Assembly: GCA_964560765.1 (NCBI GenBank)
Contig: CAZLMG010000043.1
Span: 1-38,304, forward strand
Source of the DNA: CAZLMG01 sp964560765
GTDB lineage: Bacteria; Bdellovibrionota_B; Oligoflexia; Oligoflexales; CAZLMG01
Length of the DNA stretch: 38,304 nt
Reading direction: 5' to 3'
A model generated the notes under the pieces. It saw only the letters and a program-made list of their open reading frames with translations. It made no database searches and was not told where the DNA came from. The position numbers and the translations under genes are program-made. Shown piece by piece: positions 17,552-26,600 of this stretch (position 1 is its first letter; each line of letters starts with the position of its first letter).

Positions 17552-18183
17552 TTGGTAAATCCTTTAGCTGCGGCCCAAATGCCGGCTGCAACCATGCAAG
17601 CGCCGACAACTCGTTGTAGCGTACCCATCCATCGTTCCGGCGATCTCTGCCGCCAATACCGCGCCGCAGCAATAACCAGAGCAAACCATACACCGTCCCC
17701 CGCAGCCACTCCGAGCAGAAATGCGCCTCTGTCGGTTAGGTTTGGATTGGTCAGCCATGATCCCTGCAAAGTGCCAATCGCAGATGACCAAAAAATGAGG
17801 AATCCTGGATTCAGTGCGCACATGGCGAATCCATATGCGGCTTGGCGCCAAGAATTTTCCATTCTTGGCTGAAGATGACTGGCGCCAGTTATGTTGGCTG
17901 TTGATGGGCGCAACAGTAACATGGCCCCCATGAAAACGAATATAAGAGAACACGCATAAAGGATTGCGGGGGTATGAACGCTGTGACTTAAGGCTTCGTG
18001 AATGCCCCAAAGAGCACTGCCGGCAACCAAGAGGTCAGCGGCAACAACCCCCAGAGCAAAGGGCACGGCGGCGCTGTGGCCGCGCACCAAGGATAGGCCG
18101 AACAACCAAACATTGATGGGCCCAATCGGCGTTGATGACAAAAAACCTGCGCCAGCACCTATGGTCAATGCGTGCAATGTCAA
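17548..18183 (-). CDS. LysE/RhtB-family exporter
   Basis: 211 residues, very hydrophobic, about six membrane spans. The N-terminal family signature is visible: GAGAGFLSSTPIGPINVWL, then an LVRG loop and ALGVVAADLL. LNPGFLIFWSSAIG in the second half is the repeat-equivalent motif. The family exports amino acids and other small cationic or neutral metabolites across the inner membrane. It starts with TTG overlapping the speD stop codon (TTGA), with GGAG 7 bases upstream, and ends overlapping the aminopropyltransferase start. Enclosed between two polyamine genes, it may export a polyamine or an intermediate; this is inference from context. Confidence 0.88.
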   Translation of the reverse strand: MTLHALTIGAGAGFLSSTPIGPINVWLFGLSLVRGHSAAVPFALGVVAADLLVAGSALWGIHEALSHSVHTPAILYACSLIFVFMGAMLLLRPSTANITGASHLQPRMENSWRQAAYGFAMCALNPGFLIFWSSAIGTLQGSWLTNPNLTDRGAFLLGVAAGDGVWFALVIAAARYWRQRSPERWMGTLQRVVGACMVAAGIWAAAKGFTK

Positions 18184-18587
18184 TCGACAGCTCCAAAGGC
18201 GATGGACTCACTCCGTCCATTCTGCGATGTCGCTCCGTGCGTCAATTCCTCTGCAGGTGCCTCACCTCGCCGCATAATCTGTGAGCGATGGGTTCGCGGA
18301 GTAAACATGCCCAGAATATCGTTCTTGATTACGTTGAGGTCGATATCAGACTTACACATGTAGAGATCGAGGCTCAGATATTTGTGCTCGGGATACGTGT
18401 GAATGCAGAAGTGCGACTCGGCTAGGACCATCACATACGTAAGTCCCTCTGGCTCAAAGTCGTGGCCAATCTCTCGGACCACAGTAAATGTTGAGCGCAC
18501 GTAATTGCATAGTTGCGAAAGTTGCTCCGACGACAGGGAATCACGAAGCCAAAGATCGAGTAATAACTGCTGTCCAGTTGTCTGCAT
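18180..18587 (-). CDS. speD: S-adenosylmethionine decarboxylase proenzyme (class 1b)
   Basis: 135 residues. It makes decarboxylated AdoMet, the aminopropyl donor for polyamine synthesis. The self-cleavage site lies in LAESHFCIHTYPE: cleavage before Ser58 would generate the pyruvoyl cofactor. His63 in CIHTYPE and Cys78 in LDLYMC are the expected catalytic residues. The small size fits the Thermotoga/Bacillus-type enzyme rather than the larger E. coli one. I choose the ATG at 18587 because GGGAG lies 9 bases upstream. The open frame reaches a TTG at 18620 and another ATG at 18605, neither with a ribosome site. The C-terminus overlaps the exporter gene by 4 bp. Confidence 0.94.
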   Translation of the reverse strand: MQTTGQQLLLDLWLRDSLSSEQLSQLCNYVRSTFTVVREIGHDFEPEGLTYVMVLAESHFCIHTYPEHKYLSLDLYMCKSDIDLNVIKNDILGMFTPRTHRSQIMRRGEAPAEELTHGATSQNGRSESIAFGAVD

Positions 18588-18667
18588 GACGCAAAACTCC
18601 CACATGCGAGGTTCGTTCAATGTCTACAAATTAGGTATGGCGATTCCAGCTCGCCAAAACAGGTGTC

Positions 18668-19066
18668 TCAAGCCGCGGGGGGGCGTTCCAAGTGGTTGTG
18701 CGGTTCGAAGGATCGCATGTGACCAGGATGGAGGCTATCGACGACGCCGACAAGGGCCGTGCTGAGCGGCAACCATTGGGACGGGGGAAAGTACATGGCC
18801 AAAGCGGTTGAGCTAGTTGCGCCTCCTTCTGGAGGGGTTTCCTCCGGCTCTGCCGCATCCTCTATGATCAAACTGACGGTCCCCGGCGTCAGCAGAGACT
18901 CGCCATTTTTCACGGGGGGAGCTGAATTTATCGTGAGCCCGACGCGGCCATGGGCAAAGTCGCGAACGCTCGTCGACGAAGGGTCGACGAGCTCCACTAG
19001 AAACGCCAAGAGGAGTAGAATAACCATCACCAGCCGCACGCAGTCCGCCTGCAAAAAATCAATCAA
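18668..19066 (-). CDS. small membrane-anchored hypothetical protein
   Basis: Up to 132 residues. One strong N-terminal hydrophobic helix (LVMVILLLLAFLVELV, about residues 12-27) is followed by a soluble Pro/Glu-rich segment. I recognise no family. The listed start is a TTG without a ribosome site. An ATG 13 codons in (19027), or a GTG at codon 10 preceded by AGGCGG, are alternatives. It lies 80 bp upstream of speD in the same direction, so it may be the first gene of the polyamine operon. A regulatory or transporter-accessory role cannot be argued from the sequence. Confidence 0.5.
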   Translation of the reverse strand: MIDFLQADCVRLVMVILLLLAFLVELVDPSSTSVRDFAHGRVGLTINSAPPVKNGESLLTPGTVSLIIEDAAEPEETPPEGGATSSTALAMYFPPSQWLPLSTALVGVVDSLHPGHMRSFEPHNHLERPPAA

Positions 19067-19165
19067 TTCTTGGAGGTTAGTTTATATAACAGGCTCACGG
19101 AAGACAAGCGTGGGGCGATAGTCTAAGTTCCATCTTCAGGAAATAGGCAATGGTGGTGATCGATA

Positions 19166-19187
19166 CCTTGACCTAGCCGAGTCAAGG
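19166..19187. promoter_or_regulatory. perfect inverted repeat before the cyclase gene
   Basis: CCTTGAC (19166-19172) and GTCAAGG (19181-19187) are perfect complements around an 8-base loop. It lies 54 bp before the preferred TTG start of the plus-strand hydrolase, in the intergenic region shared with a minus-strand gene. It could be a regulator-binding dyad or an RNA hairpin; no T-run follows. Confidence 0.4.
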
Positions 19188-19240
19188 TGGCAAAGGAGCC
19201 CTTGTCGACCAACGCGGAAAGCGACTCATGGAGGTTTCTG

Positions 19241-19918
19241 TTGTCAAATAGCGAGTGGTTGTTGCTGTCGCATCCGTGGGGACCAACTTGTCCAGCTTAT
19301 GCTGATGGCGACCGCATCCGGATCTCAGAAGCTTCCCGGATGGCGTGCGGTGATTCTTGCAACTCGCTGCAGTTCGCAGCATCTAATCACATCGGTACGC
19401 ATATTGACATGCCGCGGCATTTTTCCGAGTTGGGTGCGCGTGTCGGGGAAGTTTCGCCCAGTTATTTTGTGCACGAGCACGTGGGCGTGGTTTGGCTTGA
19501 CGCCGAGCGCAACGAGTTGCTGACTTGGCAAAGGCTGCAGTCGAGTTTCCTCTCGGATTGGTCATCTGATGCGACTTTACTGCTTATCCGCACGGGAGCG
19601 GGTACTTACCGTCAGCATCGGGATTTTTGGGAATGCGGTCCTGGTATCGCGTCCGGAGTTGCAGCCGAGTTGCGTCGGCATTTGCCGCAGCTGCGCAGCA
19701 TTGGACTGGATTCGATTTCGCTAACAGCATTCCAGCACCGTGACACGGGGCGGGCGGTTCATCGGGAATTTTTGCATGACGTAAGTCCTATCACCATCGT
19801 CGAGGACATGCAGTTAGAGGTCCTGTCACGGCGTTGCCCTCAGCAAGTCTTGATCGCACCGCTGATGATCGAGAAAGCAGATGGGGCCCCGGTCACGGTC
19901 TTTGCTCGTATTTCTTAG
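19241..19918 (+). CDS. cyclase-family metal-dependent hydrolase (kynurenine formamidase-like)
   Basis: 225 residues from TTG 19241. The family signature HxGTHxDxPxHF is intact (HIGTHIDMPRHF, His50, His54, Asp56, His60), giving the divalent-metal site of the cyclase/kynurenine-formamidase fold. TAFQHRDTGRAVHREFL later in the chain is the usual conserved second region. I choose TTG 19241 because GGAGG sits 6 bases upstream and the chain then begins SNSEWLLLSHPWG, where family members usually start. A GTG at 19187 is open but has no ribosome site. The substrate is unknown: kynurenine pathway neighbours are absent, and the family also includes isatin hydrolases and others. Confidence 0.85.
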   Translation: MSNSEWLLLSHPWGPTCPAYADGDRIRISEASRMACGDSCNSLQFAASNHIGTHIDMPRHFSELGARVGEVSPSYFVHEHVGVVWLDAERNELLTWQRLQSSFLSDWSSDATLLLIRTGAGTYRQHRDFWECGPGIASGVAAELRRHLPQLRSIGLDSISLTAFQHRDTGRAVHREFLHDVSPITIVEDMQLEVLSRRCPQQVLIAPLMIEKADGAPVTVFARIS

Positions 19919-20031
19919 GCGAAAATCATTGGGCGTATCCCCTCATAATCATTAGTAATAAAAATTAGATGTTGCGGGATCGCAAACAACCCCGTAATCG
20001 GGCGCCACCAAAAAAATATGAGAGGTTTCTC

Positions 20032-22227
20032 ATGATTCGCGGCTGGTGGCACTTAGGGCTATTTGTTCTGGGGGGAGTGTGTCTAGTCGGGGCGACGAGT
20101 TCGGCTTATGCCGACCTGGTGGCAGTGGATTCTGGTGACCATAGCGTCGAAGTCGACGCCGCCGTGCAAACGGTGTTCAGTCAGGTTCCGATTCCAGAAA
20201 AGTGCCGCGATAGCTATGCACGCGGCATTGAAACATTCCATGAGGCGCATTTGGCCGAAGTCCTTCGCAGAGGGGACGAAGCTTTGGCGTCACATATGAC
20301 CGCCGCATTAGCTAACGAAACAGGCGCAGCGCATCCCGACTGCGCCTTTTTCTTTTCGATGGGCGCCTATGACGCGCACGGATTGTTACAGCAAAACGTC
20401 ATCATGGAGCTCTTCTTAGAGCTGCAAGCGGTTGAGTCCGATGATCGTCTAGCCGATGCGGTGCGAAAAGCGCGCGTGCAGGGAGTGCTGGCGCTGTTCC
20501 GTGAGCGGTTTCAGCTTGCCGGTTTGGAGCAGGCGCAAGTCGAGACGTTGTTGACGAGTTCTGAGCGCGCAACGACTACTCAGTCATTTATCAAAGAGCT
20601 GCGCCAGATCGCACGCCAGAAGCAGGCAGCCATTCCTTTTGGGCGATTCGTTTTTGTGGCCTTGGAAACGTCCTTGCCCCTAACCCAGTTTGAATATGTT
20701 TGGACTCCTGCTGGCCAAGTTGCTGTTGGTGCTGAGGCCCAGCTAACGGTCAAGATTGGAAGTTACCAAAAGCTGGCCGAACGACTATTGAATGATGTCT
20801 ACCATACGGCGCAGGATTATATTAAGTGGCAGCCCGGAATTCTATATGGCGAAGATAGCTTTTTGCATGGGGCATTCTGGCGCTGGTGGCGCAACGATCC
20901 GTACGAAAAGTCGATCCGAGAGATTAAAGAGGACCACTACTTTACGGTGATCCGACGTTTTTCCCAGATGGCCAATCAACTGCATCTGAAGATGGAGCCG
21001 TTTCGATCCATCGAATTGCACATGGTCAAGAAGCAACGGGCGTATCTGGAGCGCGACATTCAGGCATTCGATCGTGTACGAATCGCGGTGATGGCAGCGC
21101 CCTTAGTGCCCGTTGGCATGTACTTGGGTGCGGCGGGCTTGGCCTATGCGGGCATGACGTCGCTTCCAGCCGGTGCCTCGACGTTTGCCTTGAGCTCCTA
21201 CTCCCTGGCCTATGCATCGAACTTGAGTGCTGCCGTCAGCGCCGCAACCATTCTTGGTTTTACTGGCTTAGGCGTCAAGAATGCCGTTGATGATTATCGA
21301 GCGCGATCGGCTGCGGGATTGCCTTATCGCATGATTGACGTCTTTGATGATGTGATGGGAGCCGCGGTGGCATCCTTTCCGCTGGCAGCAGCACTGCCGG
21401 CTGCCATTGGCGGGTTAGCTGCAGGGGGTAAGTCGGCGATCTTTACCATTCGCTCGGTGATTGCGGATGGCATGTCCCTGGCGACTGCGGCGCGCGAATT
21501 GGGCTGGCGTGGATCGGTTGAGGCATTAAGATCCATGCCGAAGCAAGCGTTGCGTCATTGGGCAACGACCTGGTGGAACAAGCGCAAGGTCCTGCTGGTG
21601 CACTATGCAGTCGACCTCTCCACTTCCGTCGTCTTTGAAGTCACGTATCGACAGTTTTTTCGCGATGGCGACGAGCGCTTTACCTGGGTCGATGCGGAAG
21701 GTAAGCGGCACTTTAACGAAAACTCTATGTATTCACTGGGCTCGGGTGCCGTCATCGGCGTGATCAGCAAGCCCATGATTTATATTCCGAGTTTTGCGGG
21801 TCGCTGGTTGAGTTGGCGTGCCATTAGTCTGACGGGAAGTGTCATCGCCCAGCTCAGTCTGGCTGGATACCTAGACAAGGACAAGATGACGTTCAGTGAA
21901 ACCTACGGCGCAGTGGTGGGTTCGTCGCTCGGCGAGTGGGAGCGGACCATCCGATTAACGAATTTTGTACAGTCGCGTTCGGCGGCGCAGCAGTATGCGC
22001 TGTTGACGTTGTTGCGGTTGGCTATCAAGGCGGGCGAAACTCCCGTACGCGTGTCTTTGATGGAAGCCTTTCTCAGTGGCAATCTGCACCCATTGGACTC
22101 GCTGCGTTCGACACTCAAAGATTGGTCGCAGATCGACATCGACGATATGGCCGATGACGTGTTGCGAGCCGCGCTGATTGATCTGCGCGCCGAACCTGAG
22201 GTTCAAGCTCTGCTCGAACGTCGCTAA
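20032..22227 (+). CDS. large exported protein of unknown function
   Basis: 731 residues; no family recognised. The start is the ATG with GAGG 6 bases upstream; an ORF extension to 19969 lacks a ribosome site. Residues 1-27 form a clear signal peptide ending in AYA. The first ~350 mature residues are mainly helical and soluble-looking (HEAHLAEVLR, QQNVIMELFLELQ, ERLLNDVYHTAQDY). Three or four hydrophobic Ala/Gly-rich stretches follow, near 350-375, 395-412, 442-465 and 590-625, so it may be a multi-pass or membrane-inserting protein. Two Cys (C58 and C104 in this numbering) could form a disulfide. It is 113 bp after the cyclase gene and converges with the barrel gene, leaving only 10 bp. Confidence 0.8.
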   Translation: MIRGWWHLGLFVLGGVCLVGATSSAYADLVAVDSGDHSVEVDAAVQTVFSQVPIPEKCRDSYARGIETFHEAHLAEVLRRGDEALASHMTAALANETGAAHPDCAFFFSMGAYDAHGLLQQNVIMELFLELQAVESDDRLADAVRKARVQGVLALFRERFQLAGLEQAQVETLLTSSERATTTQSFIKELRQIARQKQAAIPFGRFVFVALETSLPLTQFEYVWTPAGQVAVGAEAQLTVKIGSYQKLAERLLNDVYHTAQDYIKWQPGILYGEDSFLHGAFWRWWRNDPYEKSIREIKEDHYFTVIRRFSQMANQLHLKMEPFRSIELHMVKKQRAYLERDIQAFDRVRIAVMAAPLVPVGMYLGAAGLAYAGMTSLPAGASTFALSSYSLAYASNLSAAVSAATILGFTGLGVKNAVDDYRARSAAGLPYRMIDVFDDVMGAAVASFPLAAALPAAIGGLAAGGKSAIFTIRSVIADGMSLATAARELGWRGSVEALRSMPKQALRHWATTWWNKRKVLLVHYAVDLSTSVVFEVTYRQFFRDGDERFTWVDAEGKRHFNENSMYSLGSGAVIGVISKPMIYIPSFAGRWLSWRAISLTGSVIAQLSLAGYLDKDKMTFSETYGAVVGSSLGEWERTIRLTNFVQSRSAAQQYALLTLLRLAIKAGETPVRVSLMEAFLSGNLHPLDSLRSTLKDWSQIDIDDMADDVLRAALIDLRAEPEVQALLERR

Positions 22228-22237
22228 GAATTAGGGT

Positions 22238-22891
22238 TCACAGTTTATATCGTAGTCCTAAGATGATCGCTTGAGAAACCTCATTGAGGTCATTGTACTT
22301 GATGTCTGGATTACGCACGTCGGCGTAATTGACATAACGACGATAACGCAGCTCGTATTGGTTGAAGAGTTCGAAGTATCGCAGAACGGAAAAGGCGTCA
22401 GTTGTGCGGAACGATAGGCCCAAGCCAATCCGTCCGCCAAGTATCAAAGGATACAGCTGCTCGCGTGGTGAGTCCCCGGATTGTCGGATATGGGCAGAGT
22501 GTCCATCAATCCCGATGAGCGTCAGAAGCTTGATGGGAAGCTTGGCAAACAGCTTGCGATTGAGCTGGGCGGCGGCACCTCCGCCCGTGGATATTATTTC
22601 TTCCTGGCCCGAGCTGCCGCCGATGACGCTTGGCTCTCGATAGGTGCTCTTTAACTCAGAAATCTCACCATAAACGGTCAGCAACTTTTCTGTTGGTAAC
22701 TCCTTGCCAAAGCGGTAACTGACGGTTCCGGTGGCGCTGAGGCCACTGTAGGTCAGTTCTTTACCTTCGCGTCCAGATACAGAAATCGTGGACACGACTT
22801 GGGCGATGCTGCCGGTAAACGAGACGAGGCCGTAAAACGCGGAGGCACTATGGGCGTGCAGTGCTAGGTAGATTAGCCCCATCCAGAGCAT
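22238..22891 (-). CDS. probable outer-membrane beta-barrel protein
   Basis: 217 residues. The N-terminal MLWMGLIYLALHAHSASA is a signal peptide. The rest alternates polar and hydrophobic residues in strand-length segments (LTYSGLSATGTVSYRFG, LGGRIGLGLSFRTTDA, QYELRYRRYVNY) and ends AIILGLRYKL, typical of a small barrel, though the last residue is Leu rather than Phe. The frame stays open for 594 bp upstream, but that part overlaps the lipoprotein gene and has no protein character, so I start at the ATG at 22891 (a second ATG lies at 22882). It overlaps the preceding lipoprotein gene by 44 bp, which suggests coupled expression. Confidence 0.75.
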   Translation of the reverse strand: MLWMGLIYLALHAHSASAFYGLVSFTGSIAQVVSTISVSGREGKELTYSGLSATGTVSYRFGKELPTEKLLTVYGEISELKSTYREPSVIGGSSGQEEIISTGGGAAAQLNRKLFAKLPIKLLTLIGIDGHSAHIRQSGDSPREQLYPLILGGRIGLGLSFRTTDAFSVLRYFELFNQYELRYRRYVNYADVRNPDIKYNDLNEVSQAIILGLRYKL

Positions 22892-23573
22892 TGCGAAGTG
22901 TAATAGGCTTTCCCTTCTCGCAGCCGAGAAAGCTAAACTGCCAGTCCGTTTCGTAGCGTTCGTCCCAAAGGTCGGCAGCGCTGGCCGAAAAGAGCTGATT
23001 GCCTTCGCCGGTGATCGCCAGGACTTCCGGTTCGCCATCGGCGGATTCGGGCGATACCGCCAAGAGCCACAAATCGGCATTCGCTGGCGTAATGACCGGT
23101 TGTGAGAATTTGGTGATAACAAAGGTACTCGTTGTGCTGATTTTGCTGCTGGCGATCTCGGAGACTCCCAGGAGGGCGCCGCTGACAAAGTTTTCGCCCG
23201 CTTCGTCAATAACCGGTAAAATGGCCGGCAGGCCGATAGAAACGACAGCCTCTGTTGTCGGGGTCCGCAATTCCAGGCGCAAACTGCTGCTGGTATTTTC
23301 CCGCCGGCGTAAGCCAATTTGCATGCCCCATAGCGCCACCTCATCGTCCGTGGTGCCCGCATATTGACCAAGGGTTGCATATGACCCGCCACCGACAATT
23401 CCTTGCTCTTCTCCGCTGATGGAGCCGCCGACAATATCGTCAGCATTGACTTCACAGAAGTTGTGATCGGTGATGAACCCGTCATCTTCTTGCTCGATGC
23501 TGCATCCGAGCATGAAGTTGATGAACATTATGACGCACCAGCTTCTTAGCGGCTGTAGCCATCGCCACACCAT
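22848..23573 (-). CDS. lipoprotein of unknown function
   Basis: 241 residues. A hydrophobic leader ends at Cys24 (FINFMLGC), a somewhat loose lipobox. The mature part is acidic and beta-rich (EVNADDIVGGSISGEEQGIVGGGSY, LRLELRTPTTEAVVSIGLPAILPVIDE) with no family I recognise. GAGG lies 4 bases before the ATG. The stop lies inside the barrel gene and the start is 121 bp after the giant lipoprotein gene, so it probably belongs to the same surface-protein run. The pairing of a lipoprotein with a barrel suggests a joint outer-membrane location. Confidence 0.75.
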   Translation of the reverse strand: MVWRWLQPLRSWCVIMFINFMLGCSIEQEDDGFITDHNFCEVNADDIVGGSISGEEQGIVGGGSYATLGQYAGTTDDEVALWGMQIGLRRRENTSSSLRLELRTPTTEAVVSIGLPAILPVIDEAGENFVSGALLGVSEIASSKISTTSTFVITKFSQPVITPANADLWLLAVSPESADGEPEVLAITGEGNQLFSASAADLWDERYETDWQFSFLGCEKGKPITLRNALDGANLPSTARP

Positions 23574-23694
23574 CGTTCCTCGCGTTCATCGATCCGTTTC
23601 TGCAAAGTCATTCCCAGAGTTTTTCGGTTGGTTTTGCCAAAGGATGAAGTTGTGGCTTTTTGGAACCGCTAAAGTCTGTTGAAAGTGGCGGTGA

Positions 23695-26600
23695 TTACGG
23701 GCAGCTAGGGGCGGGAGCGCCGCCCTGAACGACAGCGCCCGCCGGGTCTTGGATGTTGGCGTAAGTCACGTGGGCGGCGCCAATGGTGGCATTGACAGAA
23801 ATGCTACCAGAAGGTGAACCCACGCTGCCTTCAAATGTTGCGAGGCAACTGCTACCAGCAGCCAGCGAGGTGCCGCAGGTGTCGCCGACATAGGGTGCGT
23901 TGGGCATAAAGGTACTGATGCCATCAAGGTCGTAACCAGAGGTGTTATTCAGTGTGCAAACAGAGATGGGTTTGTTGGCGGAACAGGACCAATTGCTGCA
24001 ACTCCAGCCATAGTTCTTATTAATTTTCGTCAAATTCATCGTGGTCGCTGCCGTCGTGCCTGTCGTGCAGGTGACGCTACCGTTCACGTGGTAGGTCGAG
24101 CTCGTGACTTGTGTCGTATGGGCATTTGCGGTGTTACTCAAGCCGGGGGGGACGGCGTTATAAGGGACGCCGTTGCTGTCGGTGTAGCTCCAGCTGGCAC
24201 ACTGAAATCCCGGGCCAATCTCGTTGCCGTAGTCGTCCCACGCATAGGAATATAGGGTGGGGCAAGTCACTGTTGTACCCACAGAGCAGTTGATGGCGTT
24301 CAAGTGGCCACCTGGTGCGGGTGGCGAGCTGAACTGACTGAGGTAGATGGTGTTGGGCGTGTCGTTCGCTTCGACGCTGTAGCCCTTGCTGGTGTTGTGG
24401 CCGCAAGCACTCAAATTCAGTGTATTGGTACCCGCTTTGAACAGCGTCACGGACGCCGTGAAGTGTCCTGGATAATCGTGACTCGTCGCGCCCGGAAGGG
24501 TTGGTCCAGTTGCAGACCCGCCATACAGGCCCGAAGACGTATTGCCCCCTGGATTGGTGATGCTCAGCGTGCCACAGTTGCTTTCCAGTTGATTCTGATA
24601 GGCGTCCAAGACGCGTGCCGTCAGGTTGAAAGCTGTTCCCGCGGTCTGCGTTCCGAGGGTGTCAGCGACGAGTGAGGCTGCCGGGCCGGAGGCGACGCTT
24701 AGCGCCGATGATGTGCCATTTGCACCTGCTTCCGCTACCGTTAGAGTGACGCCGCTATTGCTGGCGTTATACAGTGCAAAATCCGTGGCGTCCGAGGTGA
24801 ACTGGCCGGCGGTAAACGCGCGGTTACCGTTTGCAAGTTTCTTTGGTGCGGTGCCGCTTGGCGCATTGCTGGCACCGTTCCAAGTCCACGTCAGATTATG
24901 GTCGGTGTTATCCGTGAGAATCGTGTTGTTGTTGACATCCTTTGCCGTCACCGTCACGCTAAATGTCTCGCCGGCCTGCACACTTGGGCCGCCGTTCACG
25001 GTCAATGCGAAGTAGCTCAATGCACCCGGATTGATGGTAATGGTGCCCGTGCTGTCCGTCTTGCCACCGGAGTTTAGAGTGATAACGCCCGAGCCAGCGG
25101 TATTGGGACTCAATGTAACCTGGCTGACGCCCGTGGTTGTGCCGCCCAAACGCCCGTCAATCTCGCCGGTTCCTGACCAATTGCCCGAGGCGGCACCAAC
25201 CCGGTTGCCGTAGATATCGTAGGCATGCCCATATACGGTTAGCGTGGAGGTGGATGGCATGGTGTGATTGCCTAGCTCACTACTCCAAACCGTTGCCGTA
25301 CTAGCAGACGTATGAATCTTGACGTAATCGATCGCTGCCGGGTCGACATTGAAACCCGAGACATCGACGTTGGTTGTGCGGCCACTGCTGGCGGACACAA
25401 GGTCCAAGGTGATGGTGCCATCTCTGGCATTGAACAGTGCAAAGGGCTGATCGGCAGAAGTGGCCACGCCATTGGTGAAGTTCCAAACACGCGGCGCGGG
25501 AATCGCACCGCCGGTGGTGTTTCCTGAAGGGTTGGCGGACGAGGTTGCCGTCGTGCCGATCCAGGCAAATGTAAGCGTATCGGAACCATTGAAGTTGGTT
25601 GCAAGGTTATCGTACGGATCGAAGGCACGAACGCGCATATCAAAAGCTTCGCCGGCGACGACATCGGTGCCGGTAACGTCTACGAGCTCATAGCGTGAGG
25701 GTGTTGCCGGACCGACCGCAAGGCTGCTGATCGTGTCGGCGGCACTGTAGAGAACGAAGCTGAGCATCTTGCCGGAATCCATCGTGATGAGATCGAGCCC
25801 TTGCGATGTCGCGCAGAATCCAGTGCCGTTGAAGGTGCAGGAAAACGGGTTCGCAACACCAAGATTCTGATCGCCTTGGAGTAGATCTGTAACAATCGCG
25901 ACTTGCCGCGCACCCGATAGATCGTTACTCACCGATTCGACGTTATTGCGTCTGTGATAGGCCTGGATACCAGTTAGGGATAGGTTATTATTGCCTGCCG
26001 AGAGGTTCAGCGTTGCACCCGTGGGCGAACGTGTCGTTGCAATGCGTGATACGCCACCCCATAGCAGGATCTGAGCGGCAACACTATTGTCGGTGCATGT
26101 CAGGTTCCCGTCTAGATAAGAGGTGTGGGTGATCGTGCGAGACGCGCCAGATCCCGTGGCCCCGGCGGGATTGCCGCTACCGCTGATGTTGCTATAGCTC
26201 CAGGCCGGGCAACCGGTGGTACGTAAGTTTCCGTATGCATCCCAGGCAAAGTAGTAGATCGGGTCACATGCCGTGTCACCGGCACCAGTCACAAATGTAT
26301 TGTGACATTGCAGCTCTGTGGTCATCGGCGGTACTTGCGCTGTAGGCACGCTTGCCGGGTCGTTGACCAGGGAGAAATAGCGGGCGTTTGCCGCAGCGGG
26401 CGTCAGCGTAATCGGGACCGCAATCGTTTTATTGCTACCGATGAGCGCGTCGCAACTGCCATCGCCCCCTGGGTTACTTGGGCTAGCGGTGTCGCTGATG
26501 GTGAAAGAAACGATTTGCGCCACCGTCGCGTTGTACAGCGTCATGGACGTGGAGAGGAAGTGTCCCGGCGGGGTGTTGTCGGAAAAGACTGCGGCCCCAC

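Noticed and set aside
22892..23485. 594-bp in-frame N-terminal extension of the barrel protein
   Set aside because: It lies out of frame over the lipoprotein gene, has an Arg/Ser/Pro-rich shadow composition, and a signal peptide begins at 22891.
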